A stretch of 64,000 nt of DNA from contig JAESIW010000180.1 of assembly GCA_016802295.1 (NCBI GenBank), positions 4,385,975-4,449,974 of the forward strand. Reading direction: 5' to 3'. The notes beneath the pieces are model-generated. The model was not told where the DNA came from. It did not search any database and saw only the letters and a list, made by a program, of their open reading frames with translations. Source of the DNA: Brachionus rotundiformis. Its lineage: Eukaryota; Rotifera; Eurotatoria; Ploima; Brachionidae. Positions 11,104 to 22,334 of the stretch are shown here, in pieces; the stretch's first letter is position 1, and every line of letters starts with the position of its first letter. The position numbers were made by a program, and so were the translations under genes.

Positions 11104-12525
11104 CTATAATTTAAAAAAAAATAAAAAAATATTAAAGCTAATGAAAAACTTATTAATCCATAATTTGTAAGCTCTACTAATTTCTAGATCACATGAATAA
11201 TCGCGTATATCTTGGCACAAGCTTGATTCATAGGTGAGCTTTCTGCTGCATTTACTCCACTCATTCAAGTCACAGTCACTAAATAAATTAATATTTAAAT
11301 CAGATAAATAATTGACTATCTCGCAGTCACAATTGTTCATGCCAGTACGATTGTTTGAGTTAAAGAAAATGGTCATTCTGGAACTTTTTAGCTGGTTGAA
11401 CACACAAGGATCAAGTTTTTCGATGGGATTATTGTCTAAAATCAAATACTCAATTTGAATTGGGCCAGTACGAGAACAAAAAGCCTTTTTGTCAAAGGAA
11501 TTTATTTTATTATTTGACAAATCGAGTCTACTTATGGTCGTAATTGGCAAATCGTCTCGTTCCAGAGCAAATTCACTTACAAAACGCAAGTTTTGATTCG
11601 ACAAATCAAGCTCAGCCAAGTTGACCAAATGTCTTAAGTCTGGGAAATAATTTAAATAGTTAAAACCTAGACGCAATATTCTTAAATTTATCATATTTTC
11701 GAATGATTGTTGTTCTATATCTGCGATCATGTTGTTGGTCAGATCTAAAAATACCATGTTGTAATTCATACTAAATGTTTCTTTTCTTATTTTTTTTAAG
11801 TGATTATTTGATAAAATTAAGGCCTTGGTTTTTTGTGGTATACCATAATCAGTCAAATCAGACAAAATATTATAACTAACATCTATGTAATACAATTCTT
11901 GCATTACATTTAAATCTGGCAAAATTTCCAATCTGTTGCCGGACAAAAACAAAGTCTCTAGAGTTGTTTCGAAAGGCTTGAAAATGGCATTGTTGAGCTC
12001 CTTTAGTTGATTGTAGCTCAGGTCAAGGGTCTGAAGGGAATTGAGCTTTGAAAACCCGTCAGCTTCGATATGCGATAGTCTGTTTTTGGACAGGATTAAA
12101 GTGGTTAACGATTCCAAAGGTTCAAACGCTTGATTAGATATTTTGGTCAACAAATTCTCACTCAAATCTAAATGATCAAGACCGATTATACCTTTGAAAG
12201 TGTTGCTCGAAATGGACTGAATACTGTTCTGCTGAAGATCAAGTTTTTCAATCAAAAGTCTGTCAAATATTTCGTCTGGTATTGTGGTCAAGTTAAATCC
12301 AGAAATTTTAAGCTGCTTTATTTTGTACTGATAATGAATGCTGATCAATCTAGTGGGAAATTGGTCTGTCCTATTGAAACCATAGCCATCACAATTTATG
12401 TTTACCACTATGCTCTTGTAGTTCGATTCAGAGTTTTTTGTATGCTCACAATCTTCGAATAGAGGCTGAATATCGAATTGTAGTGCGCTTTTAAGTAAAC
12501 ATATAATAACCAAATATTTAATCAT
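11104..12525 (-). CDS. Secreted or surface-anchored leucine-rich-repeat protein 1, 473 aa
   Basis: An intronless ORF. The start chosen is the ATG at 12525-12523, which gives a clean signal peptide (MIKYLVIICLLKSALQF) and lies about 46 bp after a TATA box at 12577-12571; the frame is open upstream but has no further ATG there. A Cys pair precedes about eleven LRRs (LxxLxLxxNxL), roughly residues 60-400. A C-terminal cysteine cap follows (C-D-C, then CS and C-Q-D motifs), and the protein ends in a hydrophobic run (FFISFNIFLFFFKL) suggesting a GPI signal or terminal membrane anchor. It shares with the two LRR genes downstream a private segment: DLSNQN, an AF/AL-x-R motif, then KKAFCS. Extracellular ligand binding or adhesion is inferred from the fold only; no orthologue is named. 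Confidence 0.88.
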   Translation of the reverse strand: MIKYLVIICLLKSALQFDIQPLFEDCEHTKNSESNYKSIVVNINCDGYGFNRTDQFPTRLISIHYQYKIKQLKISGFNLTTIPDEIFDRLLIEKLDLQQNSIQSISSNTFKGIIGLDHLDLSENLLTKISNQAFEPLESLTTLILSKNRLSHIEADGFSKLNSLQTLDLSYNQLKELNNAIFKPFETTLETLFLSGNRLEILPDLNVMQELYYIDVSYNILSDLTDYGIPQKTKALILSNNHLKKIRKETFSMNYNMVFLDLTNNMIADIEQQSFENMINLRILRLGFNYLNYFPDLRHLVNLAELDLSNQNLRFVSEFALERDDLPITTISRLDLSNNKINSFDKKAFCSRTGPIQIEYLILDNNPIEKLDPCVFNQLKSSRMTIFFNSNNRTGMNNCDCEIVNYLSDLNINLFSDCDLNEWSKCSRKLTYESSLCQDIRDYSCDLEISRAYKLWINKFFISFNIFLFFFKL

Positions 12526-12570
12526 ATCAAGATACAAGTCCACAACAAGTTGGTATGAATACAATCAAGT

Positions 12571-12577
12571 TTTTATA
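12571..12577 (-). promoter_or_regulatory. TATA box of LRR gene 1
   Basis: TATAAAA on the minus strand in the context GGCTATAAAAACTTG, about 46 bp before the chosen ATG. This spacing places transcription initiation just before the start codon and argues against any start further upstream. Confidence 0.6.
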
Positions 12578-14480
12578 GCCGCTCGAGTGAAAAAAAAAAG
12601 GAAACACTAAACTATAAAGAAATTTTGTTTAAAAATAAAGAATCCAAATTATTATTTGATCATTAGAGTTATAATTTAAATTTAAATTCTTTCCTTAGAA
12701 ATTTGTGTAGTTTGTGTGTTGTATTCATGACTCGAAAAGTTAAATAAATAAAGGAAGTTAATTAAAAGTTGTATTCTATGTTTGATGGGATTATGGTGTA
12801 ATATTTTGATCAAGAATCAACTAAAATTTTTTAAACTAAAGGTAAATTTAAACTAAATCTTATCCTTCTCTTATGCAATAATTATACTTATTTGCCTAGT
12901 ATGCTTTAGCATCAAATGCTCTCTCGAATGAGAAGGTTATTTTTTTATGATAACAATATTTGGACAAAATGGCCCAAATTTTATCTATCCGAAGATAAAT
13001 TTGATATGTTTGGTGTGTGTTAATCAATTATCTAAGATTTAGCTCGAATAGGCTCTTTTAATTAAGATTATAAGTTAAAATAGTTTATTCTTGATTATTG
13101 TCTAAATAAATTGTTAACATTTGTCTCTTTTTTTGAATTTTAATAAGAATTAAATTATATCTAGCTTAAGGTTATTAATATTTGGTTCTGTTTTGTTAAA
13201 TAACAAAACAATAGACATTCTTCGATTTTGAAAACTAAAAAAAAATAATTTTAAAACTAAACAAGAAATCTTTCAGCAAACTTAATTTTGAAAAATAAAT
13301 TTTCCTTTTTAAAAAAGAAGCTTAATCTCATTAGATAGAAATTATTTAATGTAAAACAGTTTAATTAGTTAACTAAATGTATTTAAAGCTTAAATATCAT
13401 TTTAAGAATATCTAAAGAACATCACGAACCTTTTTTAAAAAATTTCTCTTGTCTTTTTAACTTGATAAAGTTTACGAAAATTTGGAAAAAGAACTAAATA
13501 ACAAGAAAGATTGCAGAATTTGGATTCTAAATCTTGTATTATTTAAACAATATATTTTTCAATTAAAATAAAGTAACCCTATTAATTATCACAAATATTG
13601 TACTTCAATTATAATTATATTAATTGATCAAGATAAAATTCAAATTCAAAATTTTTTTACTATCCAACAAGGGTTCCATTATAAAACTGGATCCCTTTTA
13701 TTTAAGAAAAAGATCCAGCTTAAGATTAGATATTTAAAAAAATGTATCATTTTAAATAATTCCTAAAAATTATTTCAAAGCAATGCAAAAATTTTATCTG
13801 TTTCTGTCTTTAGATATTAAAATTTTATCTTGTTTATTTTAACTCATTATTAATGATATTCTTATTTTAAAGTATGATTATGATGAGTTTTGGTCAAGGA
13901 TCAGTTTACTTTTATTTTTTAAATATTTAAATTAGAAAATAATATTTATTAAAGAAAAATAACAATTCTTATTCACAAACAGATAATAATTAGTTTATAC
14001 CCAATTTTAATTAATTAATTAATTCATCAAGTTCGGATTTAGATACGATTTTCAATTCATCCAATTTCAATGTATAATCTTGTCTAGATAGCAATTTGTG
14101 AATATTTTTTTTTGAATATTCGTGTAGCTTTAAGTACAATGGTTTGAAATTTTGGAAATTTTAAAATGAAAAATTTTAATGGAAAATTAAATTTTTTTTA
14201 CTTTAATAAAAATTTTTCTTAAATTCTATTTTAAGATTAAAAATCAATCTTCACATTTTTATATTGTTGTCATAATTTTTTACTCTCTTTGTTTTACGAG
14301 TCCTATAATGAGTTAAATCAAGATTTTTTAACTTTTCCTTAAGTTGATTTTCGTCCTGTGTGCCATCCGTGCATTTCTAAGGATCCCGAAAAAAAGCCTC
14401 TTATACTTAGCGATGCCTAATACAAGTCAGAAAGATAATCTAAGCTATTTTTAAATTTGCTAGTAGCTTATAAACTATAT
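12578..14480. other. Intergenic AT-rich DNA
   Basis: No coding sequence, RNA gene or clear repeat is seen between LRR gene 1 and LINE remnant B. Base composition is extreme A/T with long homopolymers. Confidence 0.55.
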
Positions 14481-14484
14481 AATA

Positions 14485-14955
14485 TAAAGCGAATGTTTAC
14501 AAGTAGAGAGGAAAGATTGTGGGTGAGATTGGATATATCCATGGTGAGACCCCACCTAGATTACGCAGTGCAGTTTTGGAATCCAAGTATGAAGGGGTTG
14601 TGAAGTGTTGGAAAAGGTGCAAGAAAAATCCCTTTGTTTGTAACAAACATGTCGTATGAAATGAGGTTGACGAAATTAGGATTGCCAAAGCTGAGTGAAA
14701 GAAGAGTGAGAGGACACTTGATTGAAATGTACAAATTAGCGAATGGAATAGAAAAGGTAGGCTTGGTCAAGAATTACTGGTATTACTCTCAAACAGAGTA
14801 ATTCTGCATTGAAATGAAATCTAAGTCAATCCTTGATTTTAAAAGGGCTTTAGATAAGTTCAATGGAATCGGCTGCTACAAATCTACACGGCCAATTGGT
14901 GGTGATGGGCTCAGACAATCTACATGCCAGGTGTCGCAGCAAGAACTACTACTAT
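14485..14955 (+). mobile_element. Non-LTR retrotransposon 3' fragment (LINE remnant B)
   Basis: Frameshifted translation yields MVRPHLDYAVQFWNPSM, then YEMRLTKLGLPKLSERRVRG and LIEMYKLANGIEKVGLV, then a KSILDFKRALDKFNG block. The end is a nucleotide motif (GGGCTCAGACAATCTACATG, then GTGTCGCAGCAA) shared with the 3' end of LINE remnant E near 47600-47630. A short ACTACTACT tail follows. Several frameshifts and stops show it is dead. Confidence 0.87.
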
Positions 14956-14999
14956 AAATATATTATTAAAATGATTTATTTATAATCATCTTGATTAGT

Positions 15000-15240
15000 G
15001 TTTGGATACGATCATGTGGTCTGGTCACCGACCAAAATTTTATTTCAACGCGACCGTATCTGCGTAAGCCGGAACATTTTTAAATATCATATTTTTGGCC
15101 GCTCGTTTTTGTCTGACCATTTTATGGTGGTCAAAAAATTGAGCGGACAGATAGACCGGTTTGTAATCGCAGGGCTCCTGCCGGCATCCAACACTAATCT
15201 TGATAAATCTTGATAATCTTAAGGTTTCCAAGACCTTAAG
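15000..15240. repeat. GC-elevated non-coding block with palindromic motifs, possible MITE relic
   Basis: A 240-bp patch of clearly higher complexity than its flanks. It contains the near-palindrome TGACCATTTTATGGTGGTCA around 15115-15135 and ends in a perfect 8-bp stem hairpin (CTTAAGGT, 7-nt loop, ACCTTAAG) at 15218-15240. Vaguely similar GACCA/TGGTC motifs recur in the long anoctamin intron (61070-61490). Both strands hold short ORFs, none convincing. Confidence 0.35.
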
Positions 15241-15420
15241 AATTAATAATTTTTATTCAATCATGTTAGTAATAAAATTTATTCTAAATTAGTAGTAATT
15301 AACGTGTGTTAAATAAAAATTAATTATAAATTTTTTTATTAATTGTAACTATTTTAAATATAACCTCAATAATCTTGTTAAAAATTTTCTAAATAATTAC
15401 TTCGAGTAAGCAAATAAAAA

Positions 15421-17013
15421 TTAGCTAAAAAAATTTTGAAAAATAAAATTTAAAACAAACAAAAAAAAGAAATTAAATAATTTAATTACATTAAAATTCG
15501 CTAATGACTTAACAACAGTTAAGTTATTTGAATTAGACAAGTCGGACTTGGTGTCCAATTCGTACACTAAATCACCATTGTAAGTAAAATTTTCAAAAGA
15601 GCCATTAAATGGAAATGTTCTTGGCCAAAAGAAGCCAGTTATGTAGCTCGGCGTGGTCAAAATATTTGTCGATATACACTCAAATTCTTTCTGGACTTTA
15701 CATAAATTGTGGACAAACTCGGCATTGTTTGCCGAATAGTTGCCACACTGGTAGTGGCTCAAGTGTGCAATTGTTCCATCTTCTGCCAAACACATTCCTC
15801 CCAACTCGACCATTAACACACTTTTGCTTATTTCGCAGTTGCATTTTAACAAGTGTTTATCATTTTCATTATTCAAAGTAACCTTGCTCATCATTTTGTT
15901 TCTTCGGATCATTGGCTCAGTGAACCCTTTGTACAATTGCCGCAAAATGCAAGCACTTACATTGTCTATTTGGTTCGAGCTCAAGTCGATTTCTTTCAGA
16001 TTGATAAATGGTCTTTTGCCAAGTTTGGAGCAGAAAGCCCGATTTTCTATTCTAGCTATACTGTTGTTAACAAGCAGTATTTTTTTAATAGGCTTTCTGT
16101 TTGAGTATCTATCAAATGCATAGTCATTTATTACTTTTATTTCTTGTCTCTGGGAAGACAAATCTACTAATTCTAAACTCTCCAATGTGAAGAAAATGCG
16201 GCTCGGTATGTGCTTTAAGCTGTTTTGTTTTAGGTTAAGAACAAGCAACGACTTTAAATTGGTAAACGAATCCTCAGCAATGGCACTAATCTCATTTGAT
16301 TCCAAATTTAAAAATTTTAAATTGATTAAATTTTGGAAAGAATTGTCATTTAGTTGTTTAAGGCGGTTATTTTCAAGATTTAGATCGATTAGACTTGAAG
16401 GAAGTAGATTCTTGTAGGTCTCTGAGTCTACAAGGCTTTCGATGTAATTGTCCGCTAAGCTGAGTTTGGTCAAATTGGTATCAACAAAATTTGGCACATA
16501 GATAAGTCTGTTTTTGTTCAATTCAAGTCTGTGTAGATTTTTTAAATTTTTAATTAAGCTGGTCAAGCGGATAGTTTCCATTTGAATTAGATAATTGTCG
16601 CTAAGCAAGAGCGTTTCAAGCGAGGTCTCAATTGGAATAAAAGTGTTCGAATTTAGGTATCTTAATTTGTTTGAGCTGAGATCGAGCTCGCTTAGTCTCA
16701 GAATATCGCGGAAAGTGTCCGCCGATAATTTGTAGATATTGTTGCTGCTCAAGTCTATTCTAAGCACGTTCAGCTTGGCAAAGCGATCGTCTGGCACCAT
16801 TTGCAACCCGTTGCCACTTATGTCTATTATCATATTGTCCAGATATGTTTTGCCAATGCGTCGCTTTGGAAACAAAGTCAAAAAGCCATCGTGCGGACAT
16901 CGTATTGTGTCTCTAGTACATGAACAGCCCAGAAATATACAATCGGCGTAAAGCTCAGCTTGGATCAAATATGGAGACAAAATTTGGCTCATTAAAATCC
17001 AAATAAATAACAT
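15421..17013 (-). CDS. Secreted or surface-anchored leucine-rich-repeat protein 2, 530 aa
   Basis: Intronless, ATG at 17013. The signal peptide is MLFIWILMSQILSPYLIQA, followed by an LRR N-terminal cysteine cap (C-I-F-L-G-C-S-C, then C-P). About eleven LRRs span residues 55-370, with regular LxxLxLxxNxI/L units. The paralogue signature is DLSSQ, then AFDR and NRAFCS. A cysteine C-cap contains LKCNCE and GGMCLAEDGTI. The end is a hydrophobic tail (IKLFNFFFLFVLNFIF), so it is a GPI or membrane-anchor candidate. Overlapping ORFs on the other strand (15609-16417, 16739-16951) are shadows of this gene. Its specific ligand or partner is unknown. Confidence 0.88.
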   Translation of the reverse strand: MLFIWILMSQILSPYLIQAELYADCIFLGCSCTRDTIRCPHDGFLTLFPKRRIGKTYLDNMIIDISGNGLQMVPDDRFAKLNVLRIDLSSNNIYKLSADTFRDILRLSELDLSSNKLRYLNSNTFIPIETSLETLLLSDNYLIQMETIRLTSLIKNLKNLHRLELNKNRLIYVPNFVDTNLTKLSLADNYIESLVDSETYKNLLPSSLIDLNLENNRLKQLNDNSFQNLINLKFLNLESNEISAIAEDSFTNLKSLLVLNLKQNSLKHIPSRIFFTLESLELVDLSSQRQEIKVINDYAFDRYSNRKPIKKILLVNNSIARIENRAFCSKLGKRPFINLKEIDLSSNQIDNVSACILRQLYKGFTEPMIRRNKMMSKVTLNNENDKHLLKCNCEISKSVLMVELGGMCLAEDGTIAHLSHYQCGNYSANNAEFVHNLCKVQKEFECISTNILTTPSYITGFFWPRTFPFNGSFENFTYNGDLVYELDTKSDLSNSNNLTVVKSLANFNVIKLFNFFFLFVLNFIFQNFFS

Positions 17014-19776
17014 TTCATTTAAATATTGATTAGATTTTAAATTTATAAAAAACTTTGAACATTTTAGTCGGTTTTTTTGTAAATAAGATAAACAAAAATT
17101 TATATAATTTAAAACTTTTTATTTATTATTTTGTTTTTATTTTACTACCATTCTAAAAGAGCAAAAATATTAAATTAAATTTAATTAAAAATGCTATCTG
17201 GCATCAGTAACAAGAAGATTAAAGACTTAAAAAATGTATTGAAAATTTACTATTTATTACGAATAAGAAGCTATTTTTACCAAGTTTTTAAAAGTAGATT
17301 TAATCGAGCGAACAAGCTCGTAGATAATCTCTGAGGAGTATAATTTATGAATCAGACCTTAAATTATCGTTTAAGAAGATTAAAAGCTTAGCATAAAAAT
17401 TTCATGAATTGTAGCTAGGTCTGAATATAAGAGCGACACAGCTTTACAGACACTTTGCCAAAGACTTTTTATGAGCTATTTTGTATTCAATTGCGTCATT
17501 AGGGCGCTTTAAAAAAAAAACGGAATGGCTTGGATTACCTGATAGATAGATAAGAAAATATTTTGATCGATTCTTATACTCCGATTGAAATAGAGAAATC
17601 AATCGAACTGTTTATATATTGGATAAAACATTTTTCTACTTATATGAGAGATTTTGTTTTCATTTCGGGATCTCGAGTGCATTCTGGAATAAACAATGAT
17701 AATTAATAAGGAATTTTACCTAATCGAACGATAAAAATCGGTAATAAGCATATAATTAATCAAAATATCATATCAATTAAATAAGTTTGTATAGATCCAT
17801 TTAATTAGGAATCGTTCAAATATTTTGGTTACAAGCCATCAGCTCTAAATTAAATCGAAATTATACCAAATTTATCTCTTTTTGGAATAGCTCTGCTGAC
17901 TTTATTGATTAATTTTGTTTATTTAACACATAAAAAACTATTAACTAACGCCTTAGCAGCCTAAAGCTTGGCTGCTATGTTATCTCTAGTTACATAATAT
18001 GAAATTTTGTTTGTTTATCACTTAAATTTTTCTAAATCCATTAGTACATGCCTTAAATTCTCTTTTAATTAAATCAAAAGTCTTGATAAATAAATTTTAA
18101 CAAGATATTAAAAGATTTTCTTATGTTTTGAATTTAATTAGGGACATTTTTGTATCGTAAAAAAAATTATTTGGACCTAATTAATAAATTTATGAAAAAA
18201 AGAAAAAAATAGATAAAAATTAGAATGACATTTTTTTGAATTTTTTAAAATAAATAACTTGTATCTATGAACTTAATATTTAAATGATAATAAATTTTAA
18301 AAAGTCAATAAAACTTTAAATATAATGGTTTAATGAAGAAAGAGATGGTAATGATGGTAAACATCTAAAAATTTGGAGTCAACTGAAATAGATATTGAGA
18401 AAATTACGTAAATTTTTTAAAAGCAAAAACCAAAAATAACATCTGTTATAAGAAAGCTTTTATTTAAATGTTTAAACAAAAATTAAACATTTCTTAACTT
18501 TGATCCTAGTTAATTGATTATTGTGAGTTTTAAATAAAACAGAATTTGAGTAATTGGCGGATTATGTTCTAAGGCAAATAAACAACATCCAAGGGCATAT
18601 AATCTCCTGCTGTCTTGAGACCAGAAAATTAGAACCGCGATTTACCTTACTTGAAAAGTAATTACAAATAGGAGAGTTTGGTTAACTCAAGATAAAAAGC
18701 AAGAGAAATTTTTATCATATGAAATAAGCCTGATTGAGACTTGATCGATAAGATTTTCTGGAGTTGTGTAACTTTTGATTATTTTTGGAATGCTGTTTGT
18801 CTAGAATTGCAGTTGAATTACTTGAATGCTGAAAAATAATCTTATGTTTATTCTTAGCTTGGGGAGATTTGATAATTGAAAAAAAAATTTGTAATTTGTA
18901 GAAAATTTGTAAAGAGCTTTTCTATGATTTAGATAGATGATACAAACAAATCGACCAATAAGTCTATTTTAGTTTTCTTCCTGAAAAGATCTCACAAAAT
19001 AAAGCAATAAAACTTAAAAATCCTTTCTTAACAAATTAAAAAAAGTTGCATCAAATTCTTCTTTTAAAATAAAAGTAATAAGATATAAGCAATTTCTAGA
19101 TAGTGGTATATATTCTTATGAAATTATTCAAAAATTTTACTACTAATTATTGTGTTTTTAAATTAATTTTTTTCTTCTTAAATTTAAAGTTTTTTTTTCT
19201 GTGACACAAATAAAAGATTTAAAAAAAATTGAATCAATCAACTAAATCAATGTAAAATAACTATTTTATTTTTTGCTCAAAAATTTGAATTTTTTCTATC
19301 GATTTATTACTACATTTTTATATAGTCATACATTTCTTAATACGAAATTAATGATAGAAATTCGTCGATGTGAATATTTTTTGTTGCCATTAGAATCAAT
19401 AAAATTTAAACCATTTTAACATTCAAAATTATTTGTGTTTTTGTTTTGTAGAATAAATCTTAGAGCTTAGGTTTATCGATTAATCAGTTTTGATTGATAA
19501 GATTCGCTAAGCTTTCGTCTAGGGATCTGGTTTCCAGGCTCTAAAATACGCGAGTCGATCAAATAAAAAAATTAAAATTTAAGTAAAACGTTTTGAAATT
19601 AATTAGATTTTTTATTTTTTCCTTTAATATATTTTTTAAAAAAGATATTTGATATTTAAAAAAAAATAATATTTGAAGCTTGATTCTGAGAATGATCCAA
19701 ATATTGATGTTTTAAGCTCTTCTTTATCAAAATTATAATAAATTCAGTAAAGTTAAGGTTAGATCAGTATAGAACC
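17014..19776. other. Intergenic AT-rich DNA upstream of LRR gene 2
   Basis: A TATAAAT at 17047-17041 precedes LRR gene 2, but it sits only about 28 bp from the ATG, so its role is doubtful. Otherwise I see no ORF above noise, no RNA gene and no repeat in this 2.8 kb. Confidence 0.5.
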
Positions 19777-19978
19777 ATGGCTCTTTCGAGTCCTTCATGT
19801 TCTGAATTAGCACAAAATGAAGTGATAAGAGCATTAAGCAATCACTCAAATGGTGTACCTTGTCCTTTGTGTGATTCCTTAATAAAAATGAAAGAGGACT
19901 TAAATTGCGTAAGCTAAAAATCATTTATTTCAATTTTATTATTTTTCTTGATTGATTTAGTTTGAATTTTTTTGTTGA
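19777..19978 (+). CDS. Candidate two-exon micro-gene encoding a 49-aa CxxC-containing protein
   Basis: Exon 1 (19777-19908) starts with a well-placed ATG (context AACCATGG) and encodes 44 residues including HSNGVPCPLCDSLIKMK. It is followed by a donor GTAAGC. A 52-bp intron ends in TTGATTGATTTAG, and exon 2 (19961-19978) adds FEFFC and a TGA. An AATAAA lies eight bases further on (19986-19991). Without splicing the ORF would close after two more codons. The Cys-x-x-Cys pair hints at a metal site, but no family is recognised. It could also be the surviving first exon of a larger, lost gene. The balanced composition and correct donor, acceptor and polyadenylation signals in AT-rich DNA are the reasons for listing it. 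Confidence 0.4.
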
Positions 19979-20334
19979 TCACAAAAATAAAACATTGATC
20001 AAAGAATTTTTTTTAGGTTTTTTAAAGTCCACCAATAACAGAGATCATAGACCCTGCAAGATAATATATAAATATTAATTCTGATCAGAGGTTGACGAAA
20101 ATTTAGACTTTCAATTAAGTTGAAAGGAATTTTAATTTTAGTATGATATTGTTTAATTAAATATTTTAGTAATGAGTTTTATAAAGCTAAAATATGTGAA
20201 CATTTTTAAATATTTATTTTTATAATTTGAATGTAAACTAGCGCTTCATTTATATTTGTAAATAAAATAAAGATTGATTTTATTTTAAAATAGAATATTA
20301 GATAAAAATATTAAATTTTTAGTTTAGACTCATT

Positions 20335-20840
20335 TGGAATGGTCTCATGGTGTCCTTACTTAGAAAAAGACATAAATGAGATCGAAAAAGTGCAGCGACG
20401 ATGTTAGTACCTGAACTTGCAGATTTGGAGTATCCACAAAGGCTATCTAGAGTGAAATTACCAAGTCTAAGACAAGAAGGATACGTGGAGACCTAATCCA
20501 AATGTTCAAACTAGTGGATTAGGGAATCTCAGAAATGGTTTAAACTACAGCTTAAACACTAGGCCTGAGAGCAAAAGGCATAATCTTAGAAGAAACTCCA
20601 AGAACTTGGTGCGAGAAAGAGTAAAAAATTGTAGTCATCGATTTATTTATTTTACAAACAGAGTTGTTGATGTTAGGAATAAGTTGCCAGAAGAAATTAT
20701 AAGTGCAACTAGTCTTAACAGCTTTAAAGCTAAGATTGACGTTTGGATGACGAAGCATAATGAATCGACTGCTATAGCTCATTAGAGCTTTGCTTGGACT
20801 AGCTCCAAGCTGCAGTAATTACTACTACTCGTATTATTAA
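20335..20840 (+). mobile_element. Non-LTR retrotransposon 3' fragment (LINE remnant C)
   Basis: Conceptual translation gives PYLEKDINEIEKVQRRC, then (in other frames) RGDLIQMFKL-like text, NGLNYSLNTRPESKRHNLRR and FIYFTNRVVDVRNKLPEEII, then SLNSFKAKIDVWM. These are the last blocks of a CR1/Jockey-like reverse-transcriptase ORF. A (TAC)n tail follows at about 20820-20830. Frameshifts and stops make it a relic. An antisense ORF at 20552-20782 is its shadow. Confidence 0.87.
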
Positions 20841-21795
20841 TTGTAATTTTTTTAAATCAGAATTTCATACTATATATTTTTGTCAAATTCAAAACAAATT
20901 TTATTTTTTTATAAAGTGACACCAAAAATACGATATGCTATTTTGCAAAAAATTTGCTCTTAATCAATTTTATCTCTTTCGAATTTTCAAAATAACTCAC
21001 AAAAATTTTAGATATTTAAAAAATATTCAAGTTTAAAATATATACATCAAAAAGGAAGAAAAACGCAACTAATTTATATAAAAGCCACAGTTGTCTTAAT
21101 TGTTTTCAGACAGGAAAATTAGAAAGAGACCTTATTTAATTTTTTTTTAATTCTATTATTTAAGTGGAATATTATAAATTTATATATGTAAATATTGTTC
21201 ACTTTTAATTAAATTCTTGGTAAAATAAATATTTTCGTGTTAAATTAAAATTATTTCTATTATTAAAAAGTAAAAGCTTAAATCTAGTCTGGCATTTGTG
21301 GTATTTCAAATTTTTCAATTTAAAAATTTAGGTTAAATTTTAAATTTATTTTTATTTTTTAAACTTTGGGCTTTAGAGAATATTTAATTAAAGGTTTTAA
21401 ATTAAAAAACGTTCGCCTATTTATTATTTTTTACAATAAACTTATATTTATTCATTTATTTTATAATGCTCAAGTGGACTAAAATAGTATTTCTAATCAA
21501 GGACAATAAAACAATTAGACAATAAAATTTAAATCTTTTATTTTAAAACTTATCATTATATTTAAATTATAATTAAAGATTTCTCAAAAAATAACAAAAA
21601 TCTTACACAAGAGAAAAAAAATCCAAAAAATCAAGATAATTTCAGGTAATTTTAAAATTTCAAGTAATTTAAAAAAAAATTATCTTAAAAAAATATCATA
21701 AACTCAAAATAATGGTAAAATATTTTCTTAAAATAAAAAAAAAAATTAAGTATTAAGATAAGAGCGAACTGCATGAGTCAATTAGTAGTAAGACC
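20841..21795. other. Intergenic AT-rich DNA
   Basis: Nothing but A/T-rich low-complexity sequence is seen here. Confidence 0.5.
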
Positions 21796-22060
21796 TTATG
21801 GTCTTTTATGAAAAAGCCTATTAAACATCCATCTCATGTCAAACAAAACCAAAATAAAAGCAGCACACAAAATTACAAGTGGTCCTGCTTTCTGTCCGGC
21901 TTCATATTGGTCACATTTCACATAAAGCGTTCCCAATATTTTAAACATTGAGTACACTTGACACAAATGAGACTTGATTTTCAAAATCACCGTCGTATGT
22001 CCAGAAATCCGTGCGCAGTTCATTGAGCGGATCTCCTAGTGACTTTATTCTCAAGCGAAA
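21796..22060 (-). pseudogene. Unassigned exon-like fragment with one membrane helix, two overlapping frames
   Basis: Two reading frames look protein-like in succession. One (about 22056-21940) reads KSLGDPLNELRTDFWTYDGD and continues FENQVSFVSS before a stop. The other runs 22023-21796 and ends KILGTLYVKCDQYEAGQKAG, then a 17-residue hydrophobic stretch (PLVILCAAFILVLFDMR), then WMFNRLFHKRP and a stop. The switch between frames near 21940 could be a frameshift in a decayed gene or an unseen splice. The tryptophan- and cysteine-containing text is unlike the A/T noise around it. No family is recognised. Confidence 0.35.
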
Positions 22061-22161
22061 ATTAATTGAAAAAAAAACCTACTTTTCCTAATATTAACTA
22101 ATCTAATTAAACACTGTTTTAAGCAACTCACATAAAGGAATATAAATAAAATTAAAAAAAA

Positions 22162-22180
22162 ATATATATATATATATATT
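22162..22180. repeat. (TA)n microsatellite
   Basis: A perfect TA dinucleotide run downstream of LRR gene 3. Confidence 0.9.
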
Positions 22181-22334
22181 CGGACATTAGACAAAGTAAC
22201 ATAGAAAGCCCCGATAGGTCAATAATAGCACATTTTTTCCAAAAAAAAAATGATGATGTTTTTTCTCAAAATTCCTAAAAAATTTATCTTAATACTTTAT
22301 ATTATTCGGGGAGAGTTGTTTCGTTTATAAAACC

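Noticed and set aside
12526..12564. Upstream extension of LRR gene 1 by 13 codons
   Set aside because: There is no ATG in that stretch, and the TATA box at 12577-12571 lies only a few bases before it, so it would be upstream of transcription.
20552..20782. 76-codon minus-strand ORF
   Set aside because: Antisense shadow of LINE remnant C.
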